From contig CANMEE010000002.1 in NCBI GenBank assembly GCA_947496865.1, forward strand, positions 558,001 to 622,000: a stretch of 64,000 nt of DNA, in the 5' to 3' direction. How positions within the stretch are numbered: the stretch's first letter is position 1; each line of letters opens with the position of its first letter. The notes below the pieces were generated by a model, which saw only the letters and a list, made by a program, of their open reading frames with translations, was not told the DNA's origin and searched no databases. The translations under genes were made by a program, and so were the position numbers. The stretch is from an uncultured Sphingomonadaceae bacterium. GTDB taxonomy: Bacteria; Pseudomonadota; Alphaproteobacteria; Sphingomonadales; Sphingomonadaceae. Of this stretch, positions 9,136 to 17,163 are shown piece by piece.

Positions 9136-9224
9136 CGACTGTCGCCATAATTCAGATGATAAAACGGAAATAGTATCACTCAGGCAATTAGCTACTTAAT
9201 TTAATGTACCTATATGCAAACTTT

Positions 9225-9257
9225 TAGTGTCCGCTTTTGCGCCCATAGCGGACACTA
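9225..9257. terminator. Inverted repeat between convergent genes, probable weak terminator
   Basis: A perfect 11-bp stem pairs TAGTGTCCGCT (9225-9235) with AGCGGACACTA (9247-9257) around an 11-base loop. It lies between the stops of the haloperoxidase-like gene and mtgA. Flanking T-runs are short on both strands, so its strength as an intrinsic terminator is doubtful. Confidence 0.55.
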
Positions 9258-9273
9258 ATTCAGATCAAATAAC

Positions 9274-9978
9274 CTACTTATATACGCAACTATCCAAGTT
9301 TTCACGCTTCACCACGTTGATCCGTGCGGCAATCGTATTGCCATAGCGGCGGGTAAAGCCGCCGGCACCGATTACGGCGCGTTTCTTGGGTAAGGGCAGG
9401 GCAGCAGCAATACGGGCGGCCTCGATCTTTGTAAGGTCTGAAGCGTCCTTTTTAAAATAACGCCGAGCGCCGGCTTGTGCGCCATAGGTTCCAATCCCGG
9501 TTTCAGCGACATTGAGATAGACTTCCATGATGCGCTTCTTGCCCCAGATTTTCTCGATCAGGAAGGTGAAATAGGCTTCCAGCCCTTTGCGAAAATAGCC
9601 GCCGCCTTGCCATAGAAATACGTTTTTCGCGGTTTGCTGGGAAATGGTAGAGCCGCCGCGGATACGGCCGCCTTGGGCGTTGCGTTTCATTGCGGATTTA
9701 ATCGCCTCCCGGTCAAAGCCGTCATGGCTGCAAAATTTGCTGTCTTCGGCAGCGATTACCGCGCGTGCGAGGTTAGGGGAAATCGATCCCAGCGGTTCCC
9801 AGTCTTTGGTGATGCTGTTTTCGTCCATGATCATGGTGGCCGTGATCGGTGGCGGCAGGAATGCTAGCAGGCCCACCCAAGCAATCGTAATCAACAGGAA
9901 ATAGATTATCAGCCTGAAAACAAGCTTGATAAGGCGCGCGGGCAGGGATTTTGTTTTCCGGCGAGATTTTGTTGCCAT
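9274..9978 (-). CDS. mtgA: MtgA, monofunctional biosynthetic peptidoglycan transglycosylase
   Basis: 234 residues from ATG 9978; an in-frame GTG at 9984 would add two. GT51 glycosyltransferase that polymerises lipid II. A single N-terminal membrane anchor (about 20-45) follows a Lys/Arg-rich start. Catalytic region: AAEDSKFCSHDGFD with the first catalytic Glu, RGGSTISQQTAKN, and KRRIMEVYLN-type motif KKRIMEVYLNVAETG. It has no transpeptidase domain, which separates it from class A PBPs. Confidence 0.93.
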   Translation of the reverse strand: MATKSRRKTKSLPARLIKLVFRLIIYFLLITIAWVGLLAFLPPPITATMIMDENSITKDWEPLGSISPNLARAVIAAEDSKFCSHDGFDREAIKSAMKRNAQGGRIRGGSTISQQTAKNVFLWQGGGYFRKGLEAYFTFLIEKIWGKKRIMEVYLNVAETGIGTYGAQAGARRYFKKDASDLTKIEAARIAAALPLPKKRAVIGAGGFTRRYGNTIAARINVVKRENLDSCVYK

Positions 9979-10063
9979 GGTCACCAGATAATGAAAAAGC
10001 GCCCCAAAAACAAATGAAGTTTCGGAGCGCTATAATCTTTAGATATTTTGAGAGGCTAGAGAA

Positions 10064-10972
10064 TCAACCCGCTGTAAGCAGCTGTTTTTCTCCCGCAATA
10101 CGCAGCATCGCCTTTTGCAACTTCTCAAAGGCACGGACTTCAATCTGACGAATCCGTTCACGGCTGACTTCATAGACCTTACTTAGGTCTTCCAGCGTCT
10201 TGGGGTCTTCTGACAAACGCCGTTCAGCAAGAATATGCTGTTCGCGTTCGTTGAGCGATCCCATTGCTTCGGTCAGCATATCGTGACGGAAATCGGCTTC
10301 CTGTGCATCAGCAATTTGCTGGTCATGCAGCGGGCCGTCATCTTCCAACGTGTCCTGCCATTGGCCGCCATCGCCGTCTTCCGAAAGTGGCACGTTCAAG
10401 GAGGCATCGCCACCCATCGACATGCGGCGGTTCATGTTGACCACTTCATGCTCGGCCACACCAAGGTCGGTTGAAATCTTGTTCACGTCTTCGGGTGACA
10501 AATCGCCATCTTCAAACGCTTCGAGGTTGTTTTTCATCCGGCGCAGATTGAAGAACAGCTTCTTCTGCGCGGCGGTTGTGCCCATTTTGACGAGGCTCCA
10601 GCTGCGCAACACATATTCCTGTATCGACGCGCGGATCCACCACATGGCATAAGTCGCCAGGCGGAAACCTCTATCGGGCTCAAATTTCTTCACGCCCTGC
10701 ATCAGGCCGACATTGCCTTCGGAGATCAGATCCGAGACAGGCAGGCCATAGCCGCGAAAACCCATGGCGATTTTAGCCACGAGACGCAGGTGGGACGTTA
10801 CTAACTGGGCCGCTGCTTCCTGATCTTTATGTTCAGAATAGCGTTTCGCCAGCATATATTCTTGTTCGGGTTTCAATAACGGAAATTTACGGACTTCCGA
10901 TAGATATCGGTTCAGGCTCGCATCCCCCCCTAAAGCAGGGATTTTTGCCGGAACATTGCTTCCATTAGCCAT
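10064..10972 (-). CDS. rpoH: RpoH, heat-shock sigma factor (sigma-32)
   Basis: 302 residues from ATG 10972 (MANGSN), which has an AAGGA site seven bases upstream. The longer frame to 11032 lacks one. Region 2 reads LVAKIAMGFRGYGLPVSDLISEG, then FRLATYAMWWIRASIQEYV for -10 melting. The RpoH box is QKKLFFNLRRMKN. Region 4 is LSKVYEVSRERIRQIEVRA. It directs polymerase to chaperone and protease promoters; a candidate target lies before clpP in this window. Monocistronic between mtgA and the pseudouridine synthase gene. Confidence 0.95.
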   Translation of the reverse strand: MANGSNVPAKIPALGGDASLNRYLSEVRKFPLLKPEQEYMLAKRYSEHKDQEAAAQLVTSHLRLVAKIAMGFRGYGLPVSDLISEGNVGLMQGVKKFEPDRGFRLATYAMWWIRASIQEYVLRSWSLVKMGTTAAQKKLFFNLRRMKNNLEAFEDGDLSPEDVNKISTDLGVAEHEVVNMNRRMSMGGDASLNVPLSEDGDGGQWQDTLEDDGPLHDQQIADAQEADFRHDMLTEAMGSLNEREQHILAERRLSEDPKTLEDLSKVYEVSRERIRQIEVRAFEKLQKAMLRIAGEKQLLTAG

Positions 10973-11046
10973 TTTAGTTCCTTCTCTGGTTTGCCGCCGG
11001 GCCTCATCAAGCACCCGTTGGTCTATTTCCATATAGTGTCTATATT

Positions 11047-12018
11047 CTATACACGCAACTTACTGAATAGTTCCTGCATATCGGGTGGAAAGTTACAGTT
11101 AAATAACAATTTTTCTCCCGTTATGGGGTGAACAAATCCAAGACTAGCAGCATGCAAGGCCTGCCGGCAAAATCGAATATCTTTTCTGCCGGAAAGCAAT
11201 GATTTTCTGCGAACACCATAAAGCGGGTCTCCGATAAGACTATACCCGATATGGGACATATGGACCCGCACCTGATGGGTGCGTCCTGTTTCCAGCGTGC
11301 ATTCAACCAAAGTGGCGCCATTGAGCGCTTCTTTGGTTGTATAATGGGTCATTGCGGGCTTGCCCTTGTCGTCACCGACCACCGCCATTTTTTTACGATC
11401 TGTGTTGCTGCGCCCGATATTGCCTTCAATGGTGGCAGAATGCGGATTCGGGCGGCCATTGCAAATCGCGAGATAGCGTCTGTCAATGTCATGAGCGGCA
11501 AATAGCGCGCTTAAACCCTGATGCGCTTCATCTGTTTTGGCAGCGACCATCAATCCGGAAGTATCTTTGTCGATTCGGTGAACAATGCCCGGGCGTGTTA
11601 CGCCGCCAATGCCGGATAACTCGCCTTTGCAATGATGCAGCAGAGCGTTGACCAAAGTGCCATCCGGATGGCCAGCGGCGGGATGCACGACCAATCCTGC
11701 CGGTTTATTAACGACGATCAGGTGATGATCCTCATAAACGACATCCAGCGGGATATCTTGTGCCTGTGCAGGTCCTTCAATCGGCGCGGGTACCGTTAGG
11801 GCAAATGTTTTTCCTGCGCATTTTTTCGATGCAGGGTCGGTGCAGATGACGCCTTCGATCAGTAGATTGCCGCTCGCGATCAGGTTCTTAATCCGCTCGC
11901 GAGACAAGTCCTCGAGAAAACCAGATAAAGCGGCATCAAGCCGCTGTTTTTTGTCGGTTTCGGGCACAATGCCGGATTTTATGGATTGCCCTGCTGTCAT
12001 GGCGTAGATGTGGGCCAT
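11047..12018 (-). CDS. rluD: RluA-family 23S rRNA pseudouridine synthase, RluD type
   Basis: 323 residues (317 if ATG 12000 is used). An N-terminal S4 RNA-binding domain (RLDAALSGFLEDLSRERI) is followed by the catalytic domain with HRIDKDTSGLMVAAK carrying the catalytic Asp and GRTHQVRVHMSHIGY. RluD makes pseudouridines in helix 69 of 23S rRNA. RluD rather than RluC is favoured by the order and spacing of these motifs, not proven. Its ATG overlaps, on the opposite strand, the ATG of the JAMM peptidase gene, leaving no intergenic space. Confidence 0.88.
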   Translation of the reverse strand: MAHIYAMTAGQSIKSGIVPETDKKQRLDAALSGFLEDLSRERIKNLIASGNLLIEGVICTDPASKKCAGKTFALTVPAPIEGPAQAQDIPLDVVYEDHHLIVVNKPAGLVVHPAAGHPDGTLVNALLHHCKGELSGIGGVTRPGIVHRIDKDTSGLMVAAKTDEAHQGLSALFAAHDIDRRYLAICNGRPNPHSATIEGNIGRSNTDRKKMAVVGDDKGKPAMTHYTTKEALNGATLVECTLETGRTHQVRVHMSHIGYSLIGDPLYGVRRKSLLSGRKDIRFCRQALHAASLGFVHPITGEKLLFNCNFPPDMQELFSKLRV

Positions 12019-12448
12019 GACACTGGTCTTATCAAGCGCGATATTGGATGATTTGCAACAACTGGCCCGTCAATCGGATCCGGAGGAAGCTTGTGGACTG
12101 CTATTTGGCGAAAATGGGACAGTTTCCGGATTTTTGGCGACTAGGAATATTGCCGAACAACCATTGTGCCACTTTGAAATTGATCCGGTGGACCTGATAG
12201 CGGCCGAACGGTCGATGCGGGACGGTGGACCCAATATTCTAGGCTATTATCATTCCCATCCTTCCGGCAGCGTATCGCCATCACAAACCGATGCCGAAAT
12301 GGCTGCGGCTGATAGCCGGATATGGCTAATCATTAACGGTCAGGATGCAGCGGCGTGGCGCGCGGTGCCAAATGGTGAAATATATGAACGGTTTGATTCA
12401 ATCACCCTTGATTGCCAAAGCACAAAGGGCCAAACAGCGGACAATTGA
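12017..12448 (+). CDS. JAMM/MPN-type metallopeptidase (M67 family)
   Basis: 143 residues. The zinc motif is complete: Glu in EEACGLLFG, then HSHPSGSVSPSQTD with two His and Asp, the JAMM signature of deubiquitinase-like and RadC-like folds. Bacterial stand-alone members often process ubiquitin-like sulfur carriers or amino-acid conjugates, but no ThiS/MoaD-like partner gene lies nearby, so the substrate is unknown. The chosen ATG is the fourth codon of a frame that opens at 12008. chpT follows 27 bases after the stop, suggesting co-transcription. Confidence 0.82.
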   Translation: MTLVLSSAILDDLQQLARQSDPEEACGLLFGENGTVSGFLATRNIAEQPLCHFEIDPVDLIAAERSMRDGGPNILGYYHSHPSGSVSPSQTDAEMAAADSRIWLIINGQDAAAWRAVPNGEIYERFDSITLDCQSTKGQTADN

Positions 12449-12475
12449 TTTTTCACAAGTTAAGGGCCCATTTCC

Positions 12476-13114
12476 ATGTCTCAATCCGGTGTCGATCTTG
12501 CTGCCTTGCTGTGTTCCAAATTATGCCATGACCTGCTCAGTCCCGTTGGTGCGATAAACAATGGGCTTGAGCTGCTTGAAGATGAAACTGATCCGGAAAT
12601 GCGGGATCGCTGCATGGACTTATTAGCCGACAGCGCCAGAGCATCCGCTGACAAGCTGAAATATTTCCGCTTGGCCTTCGGCGCTGCAGGCGGATTTGGT
12701 GATGAAGTTGATCCTGCAGAAGCCAAGCAGCTGGTGGAAAGCCTCGTCGGGGATCAAGGGAAAATTACCTTGGGTTGGGCCGTGCAAACCGGAGCAGTAC
12801 CCAAAAAAGCCATTAAAATATTGCTCAACCTCGCGTTGATTGCCCGAGAAGCTCTGGTGCGGGGCGGAAAACTAGACGTGGGCGCAGAGCAGGGTGATAA
12901 TGGAGTGGAAGTGGTTATCCGCGCCGAAGGACCTAAAATCGCTTTGGATGACGGCATTCGCGCAGCACTTGAGGGGACATTGCCGCAATCCGAACTTACC
13001 GCTCGTACCGCTGCTGCATGGATGTCGCGTGAGTTATCTTGCGCAGAGGGCGGTGATTTAAGGGTTTCCCCCTCGTCCGGTACAGAGCTTTTGCTCGGCG
13101 CCATTGTTACCTGA
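12476..13114 (+). CDS. chpT: ChpT-like histidine phosphotransferase
   Basis: 212 residues. The N-terminal dimerisation helix has the phospho-acceptor His in LCSKLCHDLLSPVGAINNG, followed by a degenerate kinase-like fold (AIKILLNLALIAREAL). In Caulobacter, ChpT passes phosphate from CckA to CtrA and CpdR. The alphaproteobacterial restriction of this family supports the taxonomic placement. No cckA or ctrA lies in the window. It sits between the JAMM gene and the amidase gene on one strand. Confidence 0.88.
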   Translation: MSQSGVDLAALLCSKLCHDLLSPVGAINNGLELLEDETDPEMRDRCMDLLADSARASADKLKYFRLAFGAAGGFGDEVDPAEAKQLVESLVGDQGKITLGWAVQTGAVPKKAIKILLNLALIAREALVRGGKLDVGAEQGDNGVEVVIRAEGPKIALDDGIRAALEGTLPQSELTARTAAAWMSRELSCAEGGDLRVSPSSGTELLLGAIVT

Positions 13115-13142
13115 GGCGAGATAGTCAAGGAGGGTATTGACT

Positions 13143-13835
13143 ATGGATATGATCTGGACGCCTTCTCCGAATTTTGACGAGCGCAAGCTGCCGGTCAGTA
13201 TATTGGTCATGCATTATACCGGCATGAAAGATGCCGCATCGGCGATTAACTGGCTTGCCAACCCGGACGCCAAGGTTTCCGCCCATTATGTTGTGACCGA
13301 AGATGGCCAAATTATCAGCATGGTCAAAGAAGAAGATCGTGCGTGGCACGCGGGACGCGGCTATTGGCGCGGCATTGACGATGTGAATAGCGCCAGTATC
13401 GGCATTGAGATTGTCAATCCGGGGCATGAATGGGGCTATGTCCCATTTCCCGAAGAGCAGATGGATGCGGTCACGCGGCTTGCCCATGATATTGTTAAAC
13501 GCCATAATATTGTTCCCTCCAATGTCATCGGGCACAGTGATCTTGCCCCAGCGCGAAAGCAGGATCCGGGTGAATTATTTGATTGGGACAGACTGGCCAA
13601 GCTTGGCATCGCGCTCAAGAAACCACCGCTGAATCTCGGTGATCCGCCTTGGACAGATGGTGGCTTCATGCTGGCGCTAGAGCGCTTTGGCTATGATATC
13701 ACCGCAGAGAAAGACGCTGTGGTTTCCTTTCAGCGGCGGTTTCGTCCGGATAACATTGACGGAGTCATAGATGGCGAATGCCGCGCAATTTTATTGTCGT
13801 TAATGCTCGACAGAGAGCGGGGAATCTCTAAATAG
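13143..13835 (+). CDS. N-acetylmuramoyl-L-alanine amidase (AmpD/amidase_2 type) with C-terminal peptidoglycan-binding domain
   Basis: 230 residues from ATG 13143, which follows AAGGAGG; a TTG six bases earlier is in frame. Zinc ligands fit amidase_2: VMHYTGMKDAASA (first His), AWHAGRGYWRGIDD and GHSDLAPARKQDPG (second His and Asp). IGIEIVNPGHEWG is the usual core strand. The last 60 residues match a PG_binding_1 helical repeat. No signal peptide, so it resembles a cytoplasmic AmpD that recycles anhydro-muropeptides. Immediately followed by rnpB. Confidence 0.88.
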   Translation: MDMIWTPSPNFDERKLPVSILVMHYTGMKDAASAINWLANPDAKVSAHYVVTEDGQIISMVKEEDRAWHAGRGYWRGIDDVNSASIGIEIVNPGHEWGYVPFPEEQMDAVTRLAHDIVKRHNIVPSNVIGHSDLAPARKQDPGELFDWDRLAKLGIALKKPPLNLGDPPWTDGGFMLALERFGYDITAEKDAVVSFQRRFRPDNIDGVIDGECRAILLSLMLDRERGISK

Positions 13836-13837
13836 AG

Positions 13838-14282
13838 CGAACCAGAGGGTCGGCCAGTCGCCTGCCTTCGCTAAAGCTATGGCAGGCAGGCTCCGCAAAT
13901 ATTTGCATAAAGGGCCTGCCCACCGAAGTCTTGGCGAAGGTGGGAGGAAAGTCCGGGCTCCACGATTTAACGGTGCCGGATAACGTCCGGCGGGCAGGGG
14001 AGCGATCTCCTGTTCAGGGACAGTGCAACAGAAAGCAGGTCGCGACGCCTTCGGGCACGTGATAATGAAAGGGTGCGGTAAGAGCGCACCGCGGATCTGG
14101 TAACAGATTTGGCACGGTAAACCCCACCTGGAGCAAAACCAAATAGGGGCGGCATATGGCTATTTCGGCCTGCAGCCCGGGTTGGTTGCTAGAGCGGCGC
14201 AGCAATGCATCGCCAAGATGAATGACTGGCTATTTCTCGCAAGAGGATGGACAGAACCCGGCTTATAGGCCCTCTGGTATTT
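13838..14282 (+). ncRNA. rnpB: RNase P RNA (catalytic subunit), bacterial type A, with enlarged P3
   Basis: The P1 strands accagaggg (13841-13849) and ccctctggt (14270-14278) pair perfectly. The universal core is present: GAGGAAAGTCCGGGCTCC at about 13944-13961 and ACAGAACCCGGCTTAT at about 14251-14266. The molecule matures tRNA 5' ends. The segment between P2 and the first core block (13861-13943) is about 80 bases, roughly twice the P3 of Escherichia coli, and contains nested hairpins (see findings). Ends are placed at P1 and may be off by a few bases. Confidence 0.93.
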
Positions 14283-14325
14283 AAATTTGGCTGGAACTCC
14301 CGCAGTCCCTTTGTTAGAGAGCGAT

Positions 14326-14862
14326 ATGCCAAAAGCAAAACGATCCGACAATTGGGGCTTTCCCCGCTGGGGTAGCTATGAAAGCTCGCGTGAAACGCAG
14401 CAGTTAAAGCTGTGTGACCGACATGGTTGTGATGAAGCCGGCATTTGCCCGGCGCCCAAATCCCCCAATAGTCCGGAAAAATGGTTTTTCTGCCAAACCC
14501 ATGCGGCTGAATATAACCGGGGCTGGGACTATTTCGAAGGCTTGGACAAAGAAGAACGCAAAAAACGCGAAGCCGATGAGCAGCGCGATGCCAATGCCTA
14601 TCAGGAATCCGCCCATTATAGCTGGATGGGTAGTGGCGACGGTAGCCGGTCACGCGACGAGATGACCGCGCTGGAAATTTTTGACCTTCCGCCCGATGTG
14701 GATTTCGAGGCTGTAAAGAAAGCCTGGCGCGCAATGGCCAAAGAATATCATCCCGATGTCAATCCTGGTGACAAAGAAGCGGCTAAGAAGTTTCAGGCGG
14801 CTCAAGCGGCTTTTGATGTCTTGAAAGTGGCCGAAGAGCGGCGGGTCTGGAAACCGGTTTAG
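14326..14862 (+). CDS. DnaJ-domain protein
   Basis: 178 residues from ATG 14326 (MPKAKRSDNW), preceded by a purine-rich stretch; the frame opens at 14287 inside the tail of the rnpB region. The C-terminal 65 residues are a J domain (ALEIFDLPPDVDFEAVKKAW, then KEYHPDVNPGD with the HPD motif). The N-terminal part has conserved-looking Cys and His (LCDRHGCDEAGICPAP, FFCQTHAAEYN) that could bind zinc. A J domain stimulates DnaK ATPase. It lacks the G/F and zinc-finger domains of true DnaJ, so it is a specialised co-chaperone with unknown client. Confidence 0.82.
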   Translation: MPKAKRSDNWGFPRWGSYESSRETQQLKLCDRHGCDEAGICPAPKSPNSPEKWFFCQTHAAEYNRGWDYFEGLDKEERKKREADEQRDANAYQESAHYSWMGSGDGSRSRDEMTALEIFDLPPDVDFEAVKKAWRAMAKEYHPDVNPGDKEAAKKFQAAQAAFDVLKVAEERRVWKPV

Positions 14863-14880
14863 CGGCTTTTGCGAGCTGCT

Positions 14881-15267
14881 CTACGGCTCAATTATATCCG
14901 TCGTTAATTCTGATTGAAGCGCCTTTGCCTCTTCAAGGGTAAAGCCGCCGCTAATTTGCACCTGGCCATCAAAAATATATTCGTTGAGAATGGGCTCGGT
15001 TATCAGGCGATCACCAATATATAGCGCGATGGTCTTTCCAAGCCGTCCTTTTTGCAAAACCATAAATCGGCGGTTTCCAATCGGGGAAAACATAATATTG
15101 ATGACCGGTTGATTGGTATATTGATCAAAATCGACCCGTGCTGTCTCGATATCACCCGGTGTTAGACGGAGCTCGGGACGTTTCCTTGATTCTATAAGTT
15201 GTTCCTGAGCCGTCAGCGGTGGTGTGGGACCAGGCGCTGTTGCTAATAACAGAATCGCGCTAATCAT
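14881..15267 (-). CDS. Stand-alone SecD P1-head-domain protein, probably exported
   Basis: 128 residues. The whole mature protein resembles the periplasmic P1 head subdomain of SecD: ARVDFDQYTNQPVINIMFSP, then LGKTIALYIGDRLITEPI and QISGGFTLEEAKALQ. No SecD membrane segments or partner domains are present. A short hydrophobic N-terminus (MISAILLLATAPGPTPP) may export it. Start 15267 overlaps the sufE stop by four bases (ATGA), so it is translationally coupled to sufE. Function unknown. Confidence 0.72.
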   Translation of the reverse strand: MISAILLLATAPGPTPPLTAQEQLIESRKRPELRLTPGDIETARVDFDQYTNQPVINIMFSPIGNRRFMVLQKGRLGKTIALYIGDRLITEPILNEYIFDGQVQISGGFTLEEAKALQSELTTDIIEP

Positions 15268-15671
15268 CCTTGATATCTCTCCGCAGTTTCGTTGATCAAG
15301 GCGATCATATTGGGAATGCCCTGGGTACGATTGGAGCTGAGTTGGTTCTTGAGATCAAACGGGGCAAGTTTTTCAGCGATATCCGTTTTCAGCACCGCAT
15401 CAATCGGCTTATCTTGGACAGTTTCCAAAACCAATGCGATGATACCCTTGGTTATTGCTGCGTTACTATCCGCGAGGAAATGCAAGCGGCCATCATCTTG
15501 TTTTGTAGGATAAACCCAAACGGATGCCGAGCAGCCGCGTACTAAAGTCGCGTCTGTTTTGAGCGCATCTGGCATCTCTTCCAGCTCTTTGCCCAAGTCA
15601 ATCAGAAGCCGGTATCGGTCATCAGCCTCCAAAAATTCATATTCTTCTATTAGATCGTCAATTTTGCTCAT
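15264..15671 (-). CDS. sufE: SufE-family sulfur acceptor for Fe-S cluster assembly
   Basis: 135 residues. SufE takes persulfide sulfur from the cysteine desulfurase SufS. The acceptor Cys lies in VRGCSASVWVYP, with the family motif LEEMPDALKTD before it and SSNRTQGIPNMIALI at the C-terminus. Start MSKIDDLIEEYE at 15671 is normal for the family. No suf genes are adjacent. It follows the psp genes on the same strand after 64 bases and overlaps the SecD-head gene. Confidence 0.9.
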   Translation of the reverse strand: MSKIDDLIEEYEFLEADDRYRLLIDLGKELEEMPDALKTDATLVRGCSASVWVYPTKQDDGRLHFLADSNAAITKGIIALVLETVQDKPIDAVLKTDIAEKLAPFDLKNQLSSNRTQGIPNMIALINETAERYQG

Positions 15672-15735
15672 CTCCGCCCGCTAGCAGGGCAAGAGATTCG
15701 CGTCATCCTTTTTTGAATTGATGCTTGCAGGGGTG

Positions 15736-15966
15736 TTAAAGCTCCACGCCCGCAGCGATGGCCTCCAACTTGCGGATCCGTTCCTTTAAATCAGCAACCT
15801 CTATTCTAGATGACGCTGTTGGTGGATGTTCTTCGCGATGCTGTTCCAATTCTCTGGTCTTCAACGCAATCCAGTCGCGCCAACCGCGCAGGGCGATCAA
15901 CGATACGGCGGTCAAACCAATCAAGGTAAAGGCCGCAGTCATCAGGTAAAAACTAGGGTCTGGCAT
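15736..15966 (-). CDS. Small membrane/coiled-coil protein of the psp operon, member 6 (truncated motif)
   Basis: 76 residues from ATG 15966 (MPDPSFYLMTAAF); the open frame continues upstream to 16062. One membrane segment (about 5-27) is followed by a charged helix ending in ADLKERIRKLEAIAAGVEL. The coiled coil matches its upstream neighbours (LKER...LE.I), but the C-terminal TD...EIE.LR part is missing. Last gene of the psp array. Function unknown; probably acts at the inner membrane with PspB/PspC. Confidence 0.7.
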   Translation of the reverse strand: MPDPSFYLMTAAFTLIGLTAVSLIALRGWRDWIALKTRELEQHREEHPPTASSRIEVADLKERIRKLEAIAAGVEL

Positions 15967-16006
15967 GATGCTATCCTTCTTCTCTTCCTGCTTTTGAGGA
16001 ACCGCT

Positions 16007-16267
16007 CTAACGGTCCCGCAATTTTTCAATTTCATTGCCGAGTTCGCGGGCGCCGCGATCATCGGTGGCGATTTTTTCCAGAACGGCGACGCGTTCTTTC
16101 AGATATTTGACTTCTTCGCGGAGTTGATTGGCATCGGGGTCGACTAAAGTTACCGGATTGCCATCTTCGTCCGACGCAATGCCATGTTTGGCTTGCACGC
16201 GGGTGTTGACCACCTTCCCAATAGTGACGACAATAATGATGGCTACAACCATTTCAAACGGGTTCAT
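16007..16267 (-). CDS. Small membrane/coiled-coil protein of the psp operon, member 5
   Basis: 86 residues. One N-terminal membrane segment (about 4-19), then an AKHGIASDEDG linker, then a coiled coil ending in VKYLKERVAVLEKIATDD and EIEKLRDR. The terminal motif is nearly identical to that of member 4 (16297-16566), implying a recent duplication. Thirty bases separate it from member 4 on the same strand. No known domain name is assigned; relation to the PspB coiled coil is an inference from the pattern R(V/I)..LE.I..D. Confidence 0.75.
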   Translation of the reverse strand: MNPFEMVVAIIIVVTIGKVVNTRVQAKHGIASDEDGNPVTLVDPDANQLREEVKYLKERVAVLEKIATDDRGARELGNEIEKLRDR

Positions 16268-16296
16268 CTATTCTATTCCCTCCAACAACTTCCTGT

Positions 16297-16566
16297 TTAG
16301 CTGTCTCTCAGCTTTGCGATTTCACTATCAAGCTCCCGTGCGCCGCGTTCATCGGTTACTATTTTCTCCAATGTCGCCACGCGCTCTTTCAGATATTTCA
16401 TATCTTCGTTCATCCGTCGGCCGTCTTCACTTTCCGGTGCATTTTTGCCGAGCAACATGAGTTCTTTTTGTTTATCCAGCATCTTGCTTTGATGGCGGGT
16501 CCAAATCCAGAGGCCACCGAGGCCAAAGGGAGCTAGCGGAATGAGTAAAGCTAACCAGTCCATCAA
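16297..16566 (-). CDS. Small membrane/coiled-coil protein of the psp operon, member 4
   Basis: 89 residues. One membrane segment (LALLIPLAPFGLGGLWIW, about 5-22), a basic cytoplasmic turn (TRHQSKMLDKQKE), and a coiled coil ending in MKYLKERVATLEKIVTDE and EIAKLRDS. The N-terminus resembles member 3 (LALLIPF..G.G), while its end resembles member 5. Start overlaps the end of member 3 by four bases, so translation is probably coupled. Confidence 0.75.
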   Translation of the reverse strand: MMDWLALLIPLAPFGLGGLWIWTRHQSKMLDKQKELMLLGKNAPESEDGRRMNEDMKYLKERVATLEKIVTDERGARELDSEIAKLRDS

Positions 16567-16823
16567 TTTAGCTCCTTCATTTCAGGTGGATCGCGAAGAT
16601 CTTCAATCTGACTGGCCAGATCAAAACCTTTGTCGGTGACAATTCGCTCGAGAACGCGCACGCGCTGTTCCAACTGTTCATTGTTAACGGCATATTGCGC
16701 GGCTTTCTCCGCCGAGATTGCAGACTGCATCTTCATTATCTTTTGTTGATGACTGGTCCAGATTGCAAAAACACCTACGCCAATACCGGCAAAAGGGATC
16801 AACAGGGCGAGATATTCTATCAT
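16563..16823 (-). CDS. Small membrane/coiled-coil protein of the psp operon, member 3
   Basis: 86 residues from ATG 16823 (MIEYLALLIPFAGIGVG); the frame is open further to 16868, but the membrane segment starts here. One membrane helix (about 4-22), basic TSHQQKIMKMQ, then a coiled coil with NEQLEQRVRVLERIVTDKG and QIEDLRDP. The terminal motif is shared with its neighbours. It overlaps member 4 by four bases. Function unknown, presumed envelope stress. Confidence 0.73.
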   Translation of the reverse strand: MIEYLALLIPFAGIGVGVFAIWTSHQQKIMKMQSAISAEKAAQYAVNNEQLEQRVRVLERIVTDKGFDLASQIEDLRDPPEMKELN

Positions 16824-16833
16824 ATTGATTTCC

Positions 16834-17163
16834 TTAATTCTTAGGACTGCGCAACGCTTCGATTTCATTGGTCAGCCGGTGGCTATCATCGGTGACAATG
16901 CGTTCGACATTTGCGAGCCGGTCTTTCATCGCACCCACTTCGGCACGAAGTTCGGCATTTTCGTTGGTGAGCAATTTAACGCGCTCTACCGCTTCCCGAT
17001 CGGTATTGGGATGGAGCGCATTGCCCCAACTGCCTTCCAGCGGATATCCGTTTTTGATCCGCATCCAGGTTGTAATCACCCAGCCCCCCACTCCGACCGC
17101 GGCGATTAGCGCTGCATAGGGCAGAATTTCCAGTATAAAGGCTGCTTTATCCGGTTCCATCAA
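16834..17163 (-). CDS. Small membrane/coiled-coil protein of the psp operon, member 2
   Basis: 109 residues. One membrane segment (about 13-33), then RIKNGYPLEGSWGNAL, close to the AKHGYPLENEWGG stretch of member 1, then a coiled coil ending in AMKDRLANVERIVTDD and NEIEALRSPKN. Start is ATG ATG at 17163, overlapping the stop of member 1 by four bases. The shared linker and terminal motif make members 1 and 2 clear paralogues. Confidence 0.75.
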   Translation of the reverse strand: MMEPDKAAFILEILPYAALIAAVGVGGWVITTWMRIKNGYPLEGSWGNALHPNTDREAVERVKLLTNENAELRAEVGAMKDRLANVERIVTDDSHRLTNEIEALRSPKN

